Positions 13,821 to 23,759 of a stretch of DNA of 64,000 nt are shown one piece after another; position 1 is the first letter of the stretch, and the number at the start of each line of letters is the position of its first letter. The notes under the pieces are model-generated. The model saw nothing but the letters and a program-made list of their open reading frames with translations. It did no database searches and had not been told where the DNA came from. The position numbers and the translations under genes were made by a program. The stretch covers positions 1 through 64,000 of the forward strand of contig CANGYF010000001.1 in the NCBI GenBank assembly GCA_947458265.1. The letters are read 5' to 3'. The stretch comes from Betaproteobacteria bacterium. GTDB lineage: Bacteria; Pseudomonadota; Gammaproteobacteria; Burkholderiales; CAIKXV01.

Positions 13821-14617
13821 ACCTGAACGGGCTCCGGGTGGTGGTGACCCGGCCGCTCGAACAGTCGGGCCGGCTCGCCGCGGCGATCGAGGCGGCCGGT
13901 GGCGAGGCCTGCGTGTTCCCGTTGATCGAGATCGGTCCGCCGCCGGATCCGGCGGCGCTCGATGCGCTGGTCGACCGGCTGGACGATTTCGCCTGGGCGG
14001 TGTTCTCCAGCCCGACCGCAGTCGACCGGGCGGTCGCATGCATCGGCGCGCGCCGTGCGCGGCCGTTCGCCGGGGCCATTGCCGCGATCGGCGAAGGCAC
14101 GCAGCGCGCGCTGGTGCGCCACGGCTTCAGTCAGGTACTGGCGCCGACCGAGCGCTTCGACAGCGAGGCGCTGCTGGCGCTGCCGTCACTGGCCGACCTG
14201 CGCGGCCTGCAGGTGGTGATCTTCCGTGGCCAGGAAGGGCGCGAAGTGCTGGCCGACGGGTTGCGCGCCCGCGGTGCGCAGGTGGCCTATGCCGAGTGCT
14301 ACACCCGGCATCCGCCAGCGGGCGATGCTTCGGTGCTGGTCGAGCGCGCAGGCGCGGGCCGGCTGGATGCGCTGGTGGTGACCAGCAGCGAAGGCGTGCG
14401 TAACCTTTGCGCGATGCTTGACCGTGTGCCAGCACCGCCGTCGGCGCTGTCCGCGTGCCGCTTGTTCGTGCCGCACCCGCGCATCGCCGCGGCCGCGCGC
14501 AGCGCCGGCTTCGATTCGGTGGTCGAGACCGACGGCGGCGACAGTGGTGTGTTGCAGGCGCTGGCGAGCTTCGCCGCGGCGCGGCCTGCCGCAATGGCGG
14601 CGGCGGGGGCACGATGA
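13817..14617 (+). CDS. hemD: Uroporphyrinogen-III synthase (HemD)
   Basis: HemD cyclises hydroxymethylbilane with ring D inversion to uroporphyrinogen III. The 266-residue protein shows the loosely conserved two-domain pattern: [19 protein letters not shown] at the start, [13 protein letters not shown], and [11 protein letters not shown] near the interdomain region. It starts with GTG overlapping the hemC stop, and its stop overlaps hemX (ATGA). The chain of overlaps through hemC-D-X-Y implies coupled translation. HemD sequences diverge strongly, so synteny is an important part of this call. Confidence 0.92.
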   Translation: MNLNGLRVVVTRPLEQSGRLAAAIEAAGGEACVFPLIEIGPPPDPAALDALVDRLDDFAWAVFSSPTAVDRAVACIGARRARPFAGAIAAIGEGTQRALVRHGFSQVLAPTERFDSEALLALPSLADLRGLQVVIFRGQEGREVLADGLRARGAQVAYAECYTRHPPAGDASVLVERAGAGRLDALVVTSSEGVRNLCAMLDRVPAPPSALSACRLFVPHPRIAAAARSAGFDSVVETDGGDSGVLQALASFAAARPAAMAAAGAR

Positions 14618-15954
14618 GCCGGATGGAACCGGTGGCCGGGCCGCTCGATCCGCTGGCCGTACGGCCAGCGAACGAGAGCGAGGTCTATCCCGCCGCGGAC
14701 GCGGCTGCGAGTGCCGCGCCGTCGGGTGCTGGCGCAGGTGGCCCGCTACCGCCCCCGGTCGCGTCGTCGCCGGCGTCGTCCGCGGTTGCGTCGTCCAGCA
14801 CGCCGGCAGCCGATGCACCGGCTGCGCCGGGCGAGCAGCCCGTGCGGGCCGGTGGCGATCCGCCCGCACCACCCGCACCGCCCGCTGCGGCACCGGTGGA
14901 CCGCCGGCAGGACATCGCGCTCGGCGTGCTCGGCGCGACCGTCGCCCTGCTCGCATTCGTCGCATGGGATGGCCATCGCGACCGGAACGCACTGCGCCAG
15001 GAACTCGCGCAGCGGCTGGCCGGTTCCGACGAGCTCGGTCGCCAGACCCAGGCACTCGCCCAGGGCGCGCAGCGTACCGTGCGCGAGATGGAAGTCGCGC
15101 TCGATGCGGTCCAGTCGCAGCTGGCCGAGTCGCAGAGTCAGCAGCTCGCGCTGGAAGCGCTCTACCAGGACCTGGCCCGCGGCCGCGACGAAGCCGCGAT
15201 GGCCGAGATCGAGCAATCGCTGATCGCCGCCAACCAGCAACTGGTGCTGGCGGGCAACGTACGCGTGGCCCTGATCGCACTGCAGAGCGCCGATGCGCGG
15301 CTGGCCCTGATCGACCGCGCACAGTTCGCGCCGCTGAGGCGTGCGCTCGCGGCCGACATCGAACGCCTGCAGCGGGTGCCACCGGTCGACACCACCGGCA
15401 TCGCGATGCGCCTGGACCGTGCGGTGGCCGGCATCGACCTTCTGGCGACGCTGCCCGGCGACCGCCCGGTCGCGGCGCCCGGGCGCGACGGCCGATCACC
15501 TCCCGCTCCTGGCAAAGACGCGGCCGCCGCGGCAGGTAGCGGCACCGCGGATGAGCCAGCCCCTGCCGCCGGATGGCGCGCGACGCTGGCGCGCATCTGG
15601 GCCGAGTTCAAGGCCGACCTGCGCCAGCTTGCCAGCATCCGTCGCATCGATCCGGACGTGCTGCCGCTGATCACGCCCGAGCAGTCCTGGTTCCTGCGCG
15701 AGAACCTGCGCCTTCGCCTGCTCAGCGCGCGGCATGCGCTGCTCGCGCGCGACGAGTCCGGTTTCCGCGCCGACATCGCCGCCTCGCGTGCCTGGGTGGC
15801 GCGCCATTTCGATCCGCGCGATCCGGCGACGGTCGCGCTCGCGGAGACACTGGGCGAACTCGAGCGGGCACAGGTACGCATCGACCTGCCGGAGATCGGC
15901 GCCAGCATCGAAGCGGTGCGCACCCTGCGCGTCAGCCGCGACCGGCGGCCGTGA
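14614..15954 (+). CDS. hemX: HemX-type inner-membrane protein
   Basis: This is a 446-residue protein with a Pro/Ala-rich N-terminal region of about 95 residues that looks disordered. One membrane helix follows (about 100-117, LGVLGATVALLAFVA). A periplasmic coiled-coil and helical domain, rich in Gln, Leu and Arg (about 120-210), leads into the conserved WFLRENLRLRLLSARHALLA segment. The family is often labelled uroporphyrin-III C-methyltransferase, but no SAM-binding methylase domain is visible, so that activity is not supported here. Its role near hemD is unknown. It starts inside the hemD stop and overlaps hemY (GTGA). Confidence 0.88.
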   Translation: MSRMEPVAGPLDPLAVRPANESEVYPAADAAASAAPSGAGAGGPLPPPVASSPASSAVASSSTPAADAPAAPGEQPVRAGGDPPAPPAPPAAAPVDRRQDIALGVLGATVALLAFVAWDGHRDRNALRQELAQRLAGSDELGRQTQALAQGAQRTVREMEVALDAVQSQLAESQSQQLALEALYQDLARGRDEAAMAEIEQSLIAANQQLVLAGNVRVALIALQSADARLALIDRAQFAPLRRALAADIERLQRVPPVDTTGIAMRLDRAVAGIDLLATLPGDRPVAAPGRDGRSPPAPGKDAAAAAGSGTADEPAPAAGWRATLARIWAEFKADLRQLASIRRIDPDVLPLITPEQSWFLRENLRLRLLSARHALLARDESGFRADIAASRAWVARHFDPRDPATVALAETLGELERAQVRIDLPEIGASIEAVRTLRVSRDRRP

Positions 15955-17243
15955 AGGCGCTCGGCTGGCTGCTCGCGCTGTCGCTGCTGGCCGTGCTGCT
16001 GGCCGCCGTGCTGCGCTACAGCCCCGGCTACGTGCTGGTCGTGGTGCCGCCCTACCGTGTCGAGGTGTCGGTGGGGCTCGCGCTGGCCGTGACCGCTGGC
16101 GCGTTCGCGTTCGGCTACCTGCTGCTGCGTGCCGGCAGCCGGCTCGCCGGGCTGCCGGGCGAAGTGCGCGAATGGCGTGCGCGCGGGCAACGCGAGCGCG
16201 GCGCGACCGCACTGGCGGCTGCGATGCGTGCCTACCTCGGTGGACGCTACGGCAAGGCCAAGGCGCATGCGACCGAGGCACTGTCGGCAGGTACCGCGCC
16301 CGCGGTGTCGGCGATGATCGCCGCGCGCGCCGCCCATGAGCTGCGGCGCCCGGAGGACCGCGACCGGCTGGCCGGCGAGGCTGCACGCCATGACGCGGAC
16401 GACCCTACCGCGCGCCTGATGGCGCAGGCGGAATGGCTGGCCGCCGACGGCCGGCCCGGCGATGCGCTGGAACTGCTGGGCACGCTGCCCGCGCCGCATA
16501 CGGCCGCCTTGCGGCTGGAACTCTCGTTGCGGGTGGGCCTGGGCCAGTGGGATGCCGCCGCGCGCCTGGTCGACCGGCTGGCCGAGCGCAAGGCGCTGTC
16601 CACGGCCGATCGGGAGCAGTACGAACGCCATGTCGCAAGCGAGGCACTCAAGGCACGTGCGATCGACCGCGAATCCGCGCGCGAAGCCTGGCGGCAGATG
16701 CCGGAACGGTTGCGCGGCGATCGGGTGGTCGCGCTCACCGCGGCGCGGCTGCTGGCGCAGCATGGCGATCCGGTCGGCGCACGACCCATCATCGAGCGCG
16801 CACTCGATGAAGAGTGGGACAGCGCGCTGGCACTGCAGTACTCGGAGGAAGACGTTGCCGCGCCCGTCCTCGCGGCCGGCGATGGCACGGCAGGTGGCGT
16901 CGATGGGGGCGCCGCTCCACTGTCCGGCGCTGACGCGGCCGATGATCTCGCCGCGCGCATCGAACGTTGCGAGCGCTGGCTCGCGGACCACCCGAACGAT
17001 GCGATGCTGCTGCTCAGCCTCGGCCGTCTGTGCGTGCGCGCCGGCCAGTTGGGCAAGGCGCAGGGCCACCTCGAGGCCAGCCTGTCGATCGAGCCGACGC
17101 ATTCGGCCCATCTCGCGCTGGCGCGGTTGCATGACGCGCTGAACCACCAGGAGGCAGCGGCGAGGCATCGCGACCAGGCGCTGTCGCTGGCCCTGCGCGC
17201 GCTCGATACCGCGACTGGCGGCCGTCGCCGGGCATCGCTCTGA
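15951..17243 (+). CDS. hemY: HemY N-terminal/TPR membrane protein
   Basis: This 430-residue protein of the proteobacterial HemY family (not the protoporphyrinogen oxidase of the same name) follows hemX. It has two N-terminal membrane helices (about 4-18 and 40-60). A TPR-like helical domain follows, including GRYGKAKAHATEALSAG and a C-terminal repeat around LGRLCVRAGQLGKAQGHLEA. It is proposed to help organise late heme synthesis enzymes, but its biochemical role is not settled. The GTG start overlaps the hemX stop; a much longer in-frame extension upstream lies in hemX and is rejected. Confidence 0.88.
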   Translation: MKALGWLLALSLLAVLLAAVLRYSPGYVLVVVPPYRVEVSVGLALAVTAGAFAFGYLLLRAGSRLAGLPGEVREWRARGQRERGATALAAAMRAYLGGRYGKAKAHATEALSAGTAPAVSAMIAARAAHELRRPEDRDRLAGEAARHDADDPTARLMAQAEWLAADGRPGDALELLGTLPAPHTAALRLELSLRVGLGQWDAAARLVDRLAERKALSTADREQYERHVASEALKARAIDRESAREAWRQMPERLRGDRVVALTAARLLAQHGDPVGARPIIERALDEEWDSALALQYSEEDVAAPVLAAGDGTAGGVDGGAAPLSGADAADDLAARIERCERWLADHPNDAMLLLSLGRLCVRAGQLGKAQGHLEASLSIEPTHSAHLALARLHDALNHQEAAARHRDQALSLALRALDTATGGRRRASL

Positions 17244-17283
17244 CGGCCGCGATGGACATCCTGGCCCCGCAGGTCGTCATGCA

Positions 17284-18351
17284 ATGAAGCGCAGGAAGCG
17301 ACTGCCCGAACCGCTGCCGCCTGCACTGGCAATGGAGGCCTCGCTGGTGGTGCTGCTGACCGAGGCCGAGGCGGCGCTGGCGGAACTCTCGGCGGTGGGC
17401 GAACGCGCGCCCGATACCGGCCTGCTGGTGCCGGCCTGCCTCGCGATGGACGCGATGTATTCCTGCCGGCTGGCCGGCATCGATGCCCGCGTCTCTGACC
17501 TGTTCCTGGCGCAGATCGGCGGGGTCGGCGAGCGCGATGCGCGCGTCGCGCAGGCGATGGCCGTCTGGCGATGTGCCTCCGCGCTGCAGCGAGGACGCGT
17601 CCGGCTGCGCGAATCGCCGTTCGACCTTTCGCTGGTCGAGGACACCCGCCAGTGGCTCGAATCGGGCCATGACGGGAGCGACGATGACCACCTGCAGGGG
17701 CAGGGCGCACTGCCGGTGCCCGATCCCCTGCCGGCACCGCTGCGCATCGCGCTCGAAGCCTGGGAACACTTCGCGGCCGACGAGCGCGTCTGGATGCCGC
17801 CGCTGGTGCGATCGGCGCTCCTGCACGCACAGTTCGAGGCCCTGCGTCCGTACGAAGCCGCGCACGGCCCGCTGTCTCGCGTGCTGGTGCCCCTGTACCT
17901 TGTATCGCGCCGGCAACTGTCGACGCCGCTCTGGTTCCTCTCCGCCTACTGGCATGCGCACCGGTCGCGCTACCGCGCCCGCCTGCGCACCGCGCTGGTC
18001 GACGGTGTCTGGGAGCCCTGGCTCGAGTTCTTCCTGCTCGGCGTACGCGCCGCGGCGCGTAGCGCGCTGATCCATGCTGGCGACCTGCTGCGCCTGCGCG
18101 AAGGCCTGCACCGGGAAGCCCGCGGCATCCCGAATGCGGAGGCACTCTTCGACAGCCTGCTGATCAATCCGTACACGACGCTGCCGCGGGCGAGCGCCGC
18201 GATCGGCCGCACGCAGCCGACTGCGGCCGTGCTGATCCGCACGCTGGAGCGCAAGGGCTGGCTGCGCGAGGTCACCGGCCGCGCCCGTGGCCGGATCTAC
18301 CTGATGCCGCGCGTCCTGTCGGCTATCGAGCGGCTACCGCCGATGGCCTGA
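17284..18351 (+). CDS. Fic-fold protein with degenerate active site
   Basis: The 355-residue protein has the layout of class II Fic proteins. There is an N-terminal helical region, a Fic core at about 165-260 (PPLVRSALLHAQFEALRPY, LSAYWHAHRSRYRARL, WEPWLEFFLLGV), and a C-terminal winged-helix-like domain at about 300-350. In active Fic enzymes the catalytic loop is HPFxxGNGRxxR. Here residues 188-199 read RPYEAAHGPLSR, so the catalytic His, the first Gly, the Asn and the first Arg are all changed. The inhibitory motif (S/T)xxxEG is SCRLAG at 60-65, with Glu replaced by Ala. AMP-transfer is therefore unlikely. The frame is intact, so it may act as a binding or regulatory protein. No functional link to hemY is known. 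Confidence 0.72.
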   Translation: MKRRKRLPEPLPPALAMEASLVVLLTEAEAALAELSAVGERAPDTGLLVPACLAMDAMYSCRLAGIDARVSDLFLAQIGGVGERDARVAQAMAVWRCASALQRGRVRLRESPFDLSLVEDTRQWLESGHDGSDDDHLQGQGALPVPDPLPAPLRIALEAWEHFAADERVWMPPLVRSALLHAQFEALRPYEAAHGPLSRVLVPLYLVSRRQLSTPLWFLSAYWHAHRSRYRARLRTALVDGVWEPWLEFFLLGVRAAARSALIHAGDLLRLREGLHREARGIPNAEALFDSLLINPYTTLPRASAAIGRTQPTAAVLIRTLERKGWLREVTGRARGRIYLMPRVLSAIERLPPMA

Positions 18352-18409
18352 TCCCGGGCGCAGGCCGGAGTCCGGATTGCGGCACGCATGTGCAGCCCCG
18401 GCCGGCGGT

Positions 18410-19447
18410 TCAGCCAGCCAGGATCGTCGGCGGCTCGTTCACCGTGAACGAATCGGCGAAGAATTCGTCTTCGGGCAGGCCGCACAGGGCACTGAACTCG
18501 CGCCGAGCCGCATCCACCATCGGCGGCGCGCCACAGGCATAGACCTGCACGCCGGACAGGTCCGGGAAGTCTTCCATTACCGCCTTGTGCACGAAGCCGG
18601 TACGCCCGGTCCATGCGCAGTCGGGCGTCGCGTCGGACAGTACCGGCACGAAGCGGAAGCCGGGCAGATCGCGCATCCACTGCTCGGGCAGTTCGGGGGC
18701 GTACATGTCCGCACGGGTCCGGTTGCCCCAGTAGAGCACCATGTCGCGCTGTACCCCGGTCTTGATGCAGTGCTCGATGATCGACTTGATCGGTGCGAAG
18801 CCGGTACCGCTTGCGAGCAGGACCATCGGCCTGGCCGAGTCGCGCAGGTAGAAGCTGCCGAACGGACCCTCCAGTCGCAGGATGTCGCGTTCTTTCATCT
18901 TGTTGAACACATGGCCGGAGAACAGGCCCTGGTAGTCCCGGATGTGCAGTTGCAGGAACTCGTCGTCATGCGGCGCGTTGGCCATCGAGAAGCTGCGCCG
19001 CTTGCCATCCTTCAGCAGGAAGTCGATGTACTGGCCGGCCATGAACTGCAGCCGTTCGTTCTGCGGCAGCTTCAGGAACAGCATCATCGTACTGCCGTGG
19101 CGTTCCATCTTCGCGACCCGGCAGGGCAGGATGCGTACACGTACGCCGCCGATCCCGTCCAGTTCGCGAACTTCGACGGTCAGGTTACCGAGTGGCTTCG
19201 CGCAGCAGAGCAGTACCTTGCCGGCCGCCTTCTCCTCGTCGGTGAGCGTGCCGGCCTGGTGCACGCCGTAGTCGACGGTGCCGCAGGCGATCTTCGCCTT
19301 GCAGCTGCCGCAGGCACCGTTGCGGCAGCCGTAGGGCAGTTGCAGGCTGTTGCGCATGGCGGCTTCGAGCACCGTCTCGCCGGGCTCCACCGTGAACATG
19401 CGGCCACTGGGCTGGAGGGTGATCGTCGGGCTGGTCTGCTGGGTCAT
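18410..19447 (-). CDS. 2Fe-2S/FAD/NAD(P)H oxidoreductase (CDP-glucoseen-reductase type)
   Basis: The 345-residue soluble electron-transfer protein has a plant-type 2Fe-2S domain first, with Cys at about 41, 46, 49 and 81 (GCRNGACGSC, then LLCC). A ferredoxin-reductase FAD domain follows (RSFSMAN as the flavin-binding RxYS-like motif), then an NAD-binding domain (LLASGTGFAPIKSI) and the terminal CGAPPMV. Betaproteobacterial homologues are annotated CDP-6-deoxy-delta-3,4-glucoseen reductase, but no deoxysugar genes are nearby. The physiological partner is unknown. It is divergent from the next gene with only 29 bp between starts. Confidence 0.85.
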   Translation of the reverse strand: MTQQTSPTITLQPSGRMFTVEPGETVLEAAMRNSLQLPYGCRNGACGSCKAKIACGTVDYGVHQAGTLTDEEKAAGKVLLCCAKPLGNLTVEVRELDGIGGVRVRILPCRVAKMERHGSTMMLFLKLPQNERLQFMAGQYIDFLLKDGKRRSFSMANAPHDDEFLQLHIRDYQGLFSGHVFNKMKERDILRLEGPFGSFYLRDSARPMVLLASGTGFAPIKSIIEHCIKTGVQRDMVLYWGNRTRADMYAPELPEQWMRDLPGFRFVPVLSDATPDCAWTGRTGFVHKAVMEDFPDLSGVQVYACGAPPMVDAARREFSALCGLPEDEFFADSFTVNEPPTILAG

Positions 19448-19476
19448 CGTGCCGGGGTATCCGCTACACTGCCTTG

Positions 19477-20376
19477 ATGAAGCGATTATTGATCATCGGT
19501 TGCGGAGATGTTGCCCGGCGTGCACTGCCCGCACTGAAATCCCGGTACTCGCGCGTGTATGCGCTGGCTCGCAGCGAATCGAGTGCAAGCATGCTCCGAT
19601 CCCTGGGCGTGGTGCCGATCAACGGTGACCTCGATCGGCCGGGATCGCTTCGGGCGCTCTCCGGCCTGCCGGACGACGTGCTGCACAGCGCTCCGCCGCC
19701 CTCCGAGGGCCATATCGATACGCGCACGATGCACCTGATCGCCGCCCTCGCACGCGCCGAGAATCTACCACAGCGCCTTGTCTACCTGAGTACGACCGGC
19801 GTCTATGGCGACTGCCGCGGCGAACGTGTGCCCGAGACCCGTCCGCTGAAGCCGTCCAACGCGCGCGCGGTGCGCAGGGCCGATGCCGAAGCGCGCCTGC
19901 GCGACTGGAGCCGGCGCAGCCGGGTGGTGGTATCGGTGCTGCGCGTGCCGGGCATCTATGCCGCCGACCGGCTGCCATTGGCGCGACTTCGGCAGGGAAC
20001 GCCAGCGATATGCGCTGAACAGGACTCCTTCTCCAACCATGTGCACGCCGACGACCTGGCGTCCATTGCCGTGCGTGCACTGGTAGCCTCGAGCCCGTGC
20101 CGGGTCTACAACACCGGCGACGACAGCGTGATGCGGATGGGCGACTATTTCGATCTGGTCGCGGACCATTTTCACCTGCCGCGGCCGCGGCGGATCAGCC
20201 GCAGCCAGGCCGAGACCGAGATCGCGGCGCCGCTGCTGTCCTTCATGCGGGAATCCAGGCAATTGATTAACGAACGCATGAAGCGGGAACTGGGCGTCCG
20301 GCTTCGCTATCCTACGGTGCAGTCAGGTGTAGCAGAGGCGGCGCGGGCGGCTGGCTTCCCGGCCGCGACGGCCTGA
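19477..20376 (+). CDS. SDR-family NAD(P)-dependent epimerase-like protein
   Basis: The 299-residue protein of the extended/atypical SDR family (YeeZ-like) has an N-terminal Rossmann motif LLIIGCGDVARR. A YLSTTGVYGDCRGERVPE segment resembles the YxxxK-region neighbourhood of epimerases, but the usual catalytic Tyr-xxx-Lys is not evident (VYGDC). Late VHADDLASIAVRAL fits the family. The substrate is unknown. ATG 19477 is preferred over the adjacent TTG. There is no Shine-Dalgarno, and a TACACT sequence (19465-19470) ends 6 bases before the ATG, so the mRNA could be leaderless. It is followed 12 bp later by cutA. Confidence 0.78.
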   Translation: MKRLLIIGCGDVARRALPALKSRYSRVYALARSESSASMLRSLGVVPINGDLDRPGSLRALSGLPDDVLHSAPPPSEGHIDTRTMHLIAALARAENLPQRLVYLSTTGVYGDCRGERVPETRPLKPSNARAVRRADAEARLRDWSRRSRVVVSVLRVPGIYAADRLPLARLRQGTPAICAEQDSFSNHVHADDLASIAVRALVASSPCRVYNTGDDSVMRMGDYFDLVADHFHLPRPRRISRSQAETEIAAPLLSFMRESRQLINERMKRELGVRLRYPTVQSGVAEAARAAGFPAATA

Positions 20377-20388
20377 ACGGAGGATTCC

Positions 20389-20763
20389 ATGGTGGGTCGC
20401 GACACCCTGCTGGTGATGACCACGCTGCCCGATGCAGGAACGGCGCGTGAGATCGCGGCCGCGCTGGTCGCATCCCGGCTGGCGGCCTGCGTCAGCGTCC
20501 AGCCAGCCTGCCTGTCAGTCTACCGCTGGGAGGGTGCGATCGAGCAGTCCCAGGAGGTGCCCCTGATGATCAAGACCACGTCCGGTCGCTACCCGGCCCT
20601 GGAAGCCGAACTGCGCCGGCGCCATCCCTATGCATTGCCGGAGATCATCGCAATACCGGTCACGCACGGACTTCCGGCATACATGGAGTGGGTTGTGTCC
20701 GAGACGATCGCTGAAGATGTTGGCTTGAACGATGAAGTTTCGATGCCAGGGGTCCAGCCATGA
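20389..20763 (+). CDS. cutA: CutA1 divalent-cation tolerance protein
   Basis: The 124-residue protein is a small trimeric CutA1-family protein historically linked to copper tolerance. The conserved core is visible: LAACVSVQPACLSVYRWEG, then VPLMIKTTSGRYPALEAEL and HPYALPEIIAIPV. A GGAGG site precedes the ATG. It overlaps the next gene by 4 bases (ATGA). In many Betaproteobacteria dsbD lies between cutA and the thioredoxin-like gene; here it is absent. Confidence 0.92.
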   Translation: MVGRDTLLVMTTLPDAGTAREIAAALVASRLAACVSVQPACLSVYRWEGAIEQSQEVPLMIKTTSGRYPALEAELRRRHPYALPEIIAIPVTHGLPAYMEWVVSETIAEDVGLNDEVSMPGVQP

Positions 20764-21317
20764 CGACGTCTTTCCGGCGTCGCGCGGTACTCGCGACGGC
20801 AGGCCTGGCTGCTGCAGGTGCCGGCATGGCGGGTGGCTGGTTCGTGCTCCGCCGCTGGCGCGATGGTGCCGCTGGCGATTTCCAGGGCATGGCCGAGGCT
20901 TCGGCCGCGTTTTTCGGTACCACGTTGCCGGATCCCGCGGGAACACCCCAGCCATTCGCACAGTGGAAGGGCCAGGTCATCGTCGCCAATTTCTGGGCGA
21001 CCTGGTGCGTGCCCTGCCGCGAGGAGATGCCCCACTTCGTGAAGATGCAGGATCGCTACGGTAAGCAGGGACTCACTTTTGTGGGCATCGCAATCGACAG
21101 GCCGGAACGGGTCAGCCGGTTCGCGGCCGAGATCGGGGTCAACTATCCCCTGCTGGTCGGCGACATGTCGGTGTTCGAACTCGCACGCAAGGCGGGCAAC
21201 CTCGGCGACCTGCTGCCGTACACGGTCGTATTCGACCGTAGCGGGAAGATCGTGGCCCGGCGCGCCGGCATCTATACCGAAGCCAGTCTGTCCCCGATCA
21301 TCGAAAAGCTGCTGTAG
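20760..21317 (+). CDS. TlpA/ResA-family thiol-disulfide oxidoreductase, membrane-anchored or exported
   Basis: The 185-residue protein begins with an Arg-rich N-terminus and a hydrophobic stretch (about 9-30, [20 protein letters not shown]), so it is an uncleaved anchor or a Tat-like signal. The thioredoxin fold has the redox motif WCVPC (C83, C86). The later cis-Pro region is [15 protein letters not shown]. Such proteins reduce periplasmic disulfides, for example during cytochrome c maturation. Electrons normally come from DsbD/CcdA, but no gene for either is beside it. It overlaps cutA. Confidence 0.88.
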   Translation: MTTSFRRRAVLATAGLAAAGAGMAGGWFVLRRWRDGAAGDFQGMAEASAAFFGTTLPDPAGTPQPFAQWKGQVIVANFWATWCVPCREEMPHFVKMQDRYGKQGLTFVGIAIDRPERVSRFAAEIGVNYPLLVGDMSVFELARKAGNLGDLLPYTVVFDRSGKIVARRAGIYTEASLSPIIEKLL

Positions 21318-21384
21318 CCGGCGATTCTCCGCAGATCGCCGGAAAACTGGACAGATCCACCCACCAAGGGCACACTGCGCGCCC

Positions 21385-21912
21385 ATGACCCAGCCAGCGC
21401 AGTCAGCCGCGTCCCGCGCGCCGTCCGCAAACCTTCCGGCGCGGGGCGGTGTATCGCCCTTGCACCAGAAATCCCTGCTCGTGGTGCACGGCCCGAACCT
21501 GAACCTGCTCGGTACCCGCGAGCCGGGTGTGTACGGCCGCACCACGCTGGCAGAGATCGATCGTGGCCTGGTCGAACGCGGCCAGGCGGCCGGGCTGCGC
21601 GTTGCCACGTTCCAGAGCAACCATGAAGGCGAACTGGTCGACCGCATCCAGCAGGCCGGCCGCGACCGTGTCGACTACATCCTGATCAACGCCGGTGCGT
21701 ACACGCACACCAGCGTCGCCTTGCGCGATGCGCTGTCGGGCGTAGCCATTCCGTTCATCGAAGTCCACCTGTCGAACGTCTTCGCACGCGAGGCGTTCCG
21801 CCATCACTCTTACCTCAGCGACATCGCGGTCGGGGTGATCACCGGACTCGGTGCGGGCAGCTACCGCGCAGCGATCGATCACGCGATAGCCACGCTGATT
21901 CCAGAAGAATGA
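21385..21912 (+). CDS. aroQ: 3-dehydroquinate dehydratase, type II (AroQ)
   Basis: AroQ catalyses trans-dehydration of 3-dehydroquinate in the shikimate pathway. The 175-residue product has the signature [20 protein letters not shown] (catalytic Tyr of this family at the end), then [30 protein letters not shown] and [10 protein letters not shown]. The ATG at 21385 gives about 30 extra residues before the core; the common family length is about 145-150, so a later start is possible, but no better ATG is seen. It lies directly before accB, the usual order in Betaproteobacteria. Confidence 0.93.
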   Translation: MTQPAQSAASRAPSANLPARGGVSPLHQKSLLVVHGPNLNLLGTREPGVYGRTTLAEIDRGLVERGQAAGLRVATFQSNHEGELVDRIQQAGRDRVDYILINAGAYTHTSVALRDALSGVAIPFIEVHLSNVFAREAFRHHSYLSDIAVGVITGLGAGSYRAAIDHAIATLIPEE

Positions 21913-21924
21913 AGGGGTAGTCGC

Positions 21925-22377
<453 letters not shown>

Positions 22378-22384
22378 CCCGGCC

Positions 22385-23746
22385 ATGTTCGAGAAGATCC
22401 TGATCGCCAACCGCGGCGAGATCGCGCTGCGCATCCAGCGCGCCTGCCGGGAACTGGGCGTGAAGACGGTGGCGGTGCATTCCGAGGCGGATTCGGACGC
22501 GAAGTACGTGCGCCTGGCCGACGAATCGGTGTGCATCGGCCCGGCGTCGCCGACCCACTCCTACCTGAACATCCCGGCGATCATCAGCGCGGCCGAGGTC
22601 ACCGACGCCGAGGCGATCCATCCCGGCTATGGCTTCCTGTCGGAGAACGCCGATTTCGCCGAGCGGGTCGAGCAGAGCGGCTTCGTGTTCGTCGGGCCGC
22701 GGCCGGAGACGATCCGGCTGATGGGCGACAAGGTGAACGCCAAGGCCGCCATGAAGAAGGCCGGTGTGCCGCTGGTACCAGGCTCGGAAGGTGCGTTGCC
22801 CGAGGATCCGGTCGAGATCGTGAAGATCGCTCGCGCCGTCGGCTATCCTGTGATCATCAAGGCCGCTGGCGGTGGCGGCGGCCGCGGCATGCGCGTGGTG
22901 CATACCGAGGCGGCGCTGCTCAACGCGGTGACCATGACCCGGTCGGAGGCGAAGGCCGCCTTCGGCCAGGCCGATGTCTACCTCGAGAAGTTCCTGGAAG
23001 ACCCGCGCCATGTAGAGGTGCAGGTGCTGGCCGACGAGCACGGCAACTCGGTGCACCTGGGCGACCGCGACTGCTCGATGCAGCGCCGGCACCAGAAGAT
23101 CATCGAGGAAGCGCCGGCGCCGCTGATCAACGAGCGGGTGAAGGCGCGCATCTTCGATCGCTGCATCGAGGCCTGCAAGCGCATCCGCTACCGCGGCGCA
23201 GGTACCTTCGAGTTCCTGTACCAGGGCGGCCAGTTCTACTTCATCGAGATGAACACCCGGGTGCAGGTCGAGCACCCGGTGTCCGAGATGATCACCGGCG
23301 TCGACATCGTGCAGATGCAGATCCGCATCGCCGCCGGCGAGCGCATGGGGCTGCGCCAGCGCGACATCGTCCCGAAGGGGCATGCGATCGAGTGCCGGAT
23401 CAACGCCGAGGACCCTTACTCCTTCGTGCCCTCGCCCGGGCGCATCAGCTTCTACCATCCACCCGGCGGTCCGGGGATTCGCGTCGACTCCCACGTCTAC
23501 AACAACTACGTGGTGCCGCCGCACTATGATTCGTTGATCGGCAAGCTGATCGCCTACGGCGACACGCGCGACCAGGCAATCGCCCGCATGCGCAGTGCGC
23601 TGTCCGAGATGGTGGTCGACGGCATCCGCACCAACCTGCCGCTGCACCGCGACCTGATGGTCGATGCCCGGTTCATCCAGGGCGGTTCCAACATCCATTA
23701 CCTCGAAGAAAAAGTCGGCAAGCACCGCAAGGGCGAAGCCGCCTGA
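22385..23746 (+). CDS. accC: Biotin carboxylase (AccC)
   Basis: AccC uses ATP and bicarbonate to carboxylate biotin on AccB. The 453-residue ATP-grasp enzyme begins [20 protein letters not shown]. It includes the Gly-rich ATP lid [29 protein letters not shown], and the active-site segment [19 protein letters not shown]. Length and motifs are normal. It is co-transcribed with accB, and prmA follows 13 bp later. Confidence 0.97.
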   Translation: MFEKILIANRGEIALRIQRACRELGVKTVAVHSEADSDAKYVRLADESVCIGPASPTHSYLNIPAIISAAEVTDAEAIHPGYGFLSENADFAERVEQSGFVFVGPRPETIRLMGDKVNAKAAMKKAGVPLVPGSEGALPEDPVEIVKIARAVGYPVIIKAAGGGGGRGMRVVHTEAALLNAVTMTRSEAKAAFGQADVYLEKFLEDPRHVEVQVLADEHGNSVHLGDRDCSMQRRHQKIIEEAPAPLINERVKARIFDRCIEACKRIRYRGAGTFEFLYQGGQFYFIEMNTRVQVEHPVSEMITGVDIVQMQIRIAAGERMGLRQRDIVPKGHAIECRINAEDPYSFVPSPGRISFYHPPGGPGIRVDSHVYNNYVVPPHYDSLIGKLIAYGDTRDQAIARMRSALSEMVVDGIRTNLPLHRDLMVDARFIQGGSNIHYLEEKVGKHRKGEAA

Positions 23747-23759
23747 CCGGGCGCCCGCC

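Noticed and set aside
14614-15954. HemX as a uroporphyrinogen C-methyltransferase
   Set aside because: No SAM-methylase motifs are visible; the protein is a single-span, coiled-coil membrane protein.
15162-17168. 668-residue minus-strand open frame over hemX/hemY
   Set aside because: It is a shadow frame; hemX and hemY have family features and stop/start overlaps on the + strand.
18345-18366. Terminator between the Fic-like gene and the converging reductase
   Set aside because: GGCCTG/CAGGCC form only a 6-bp stem with a long loop and there is no U-run.
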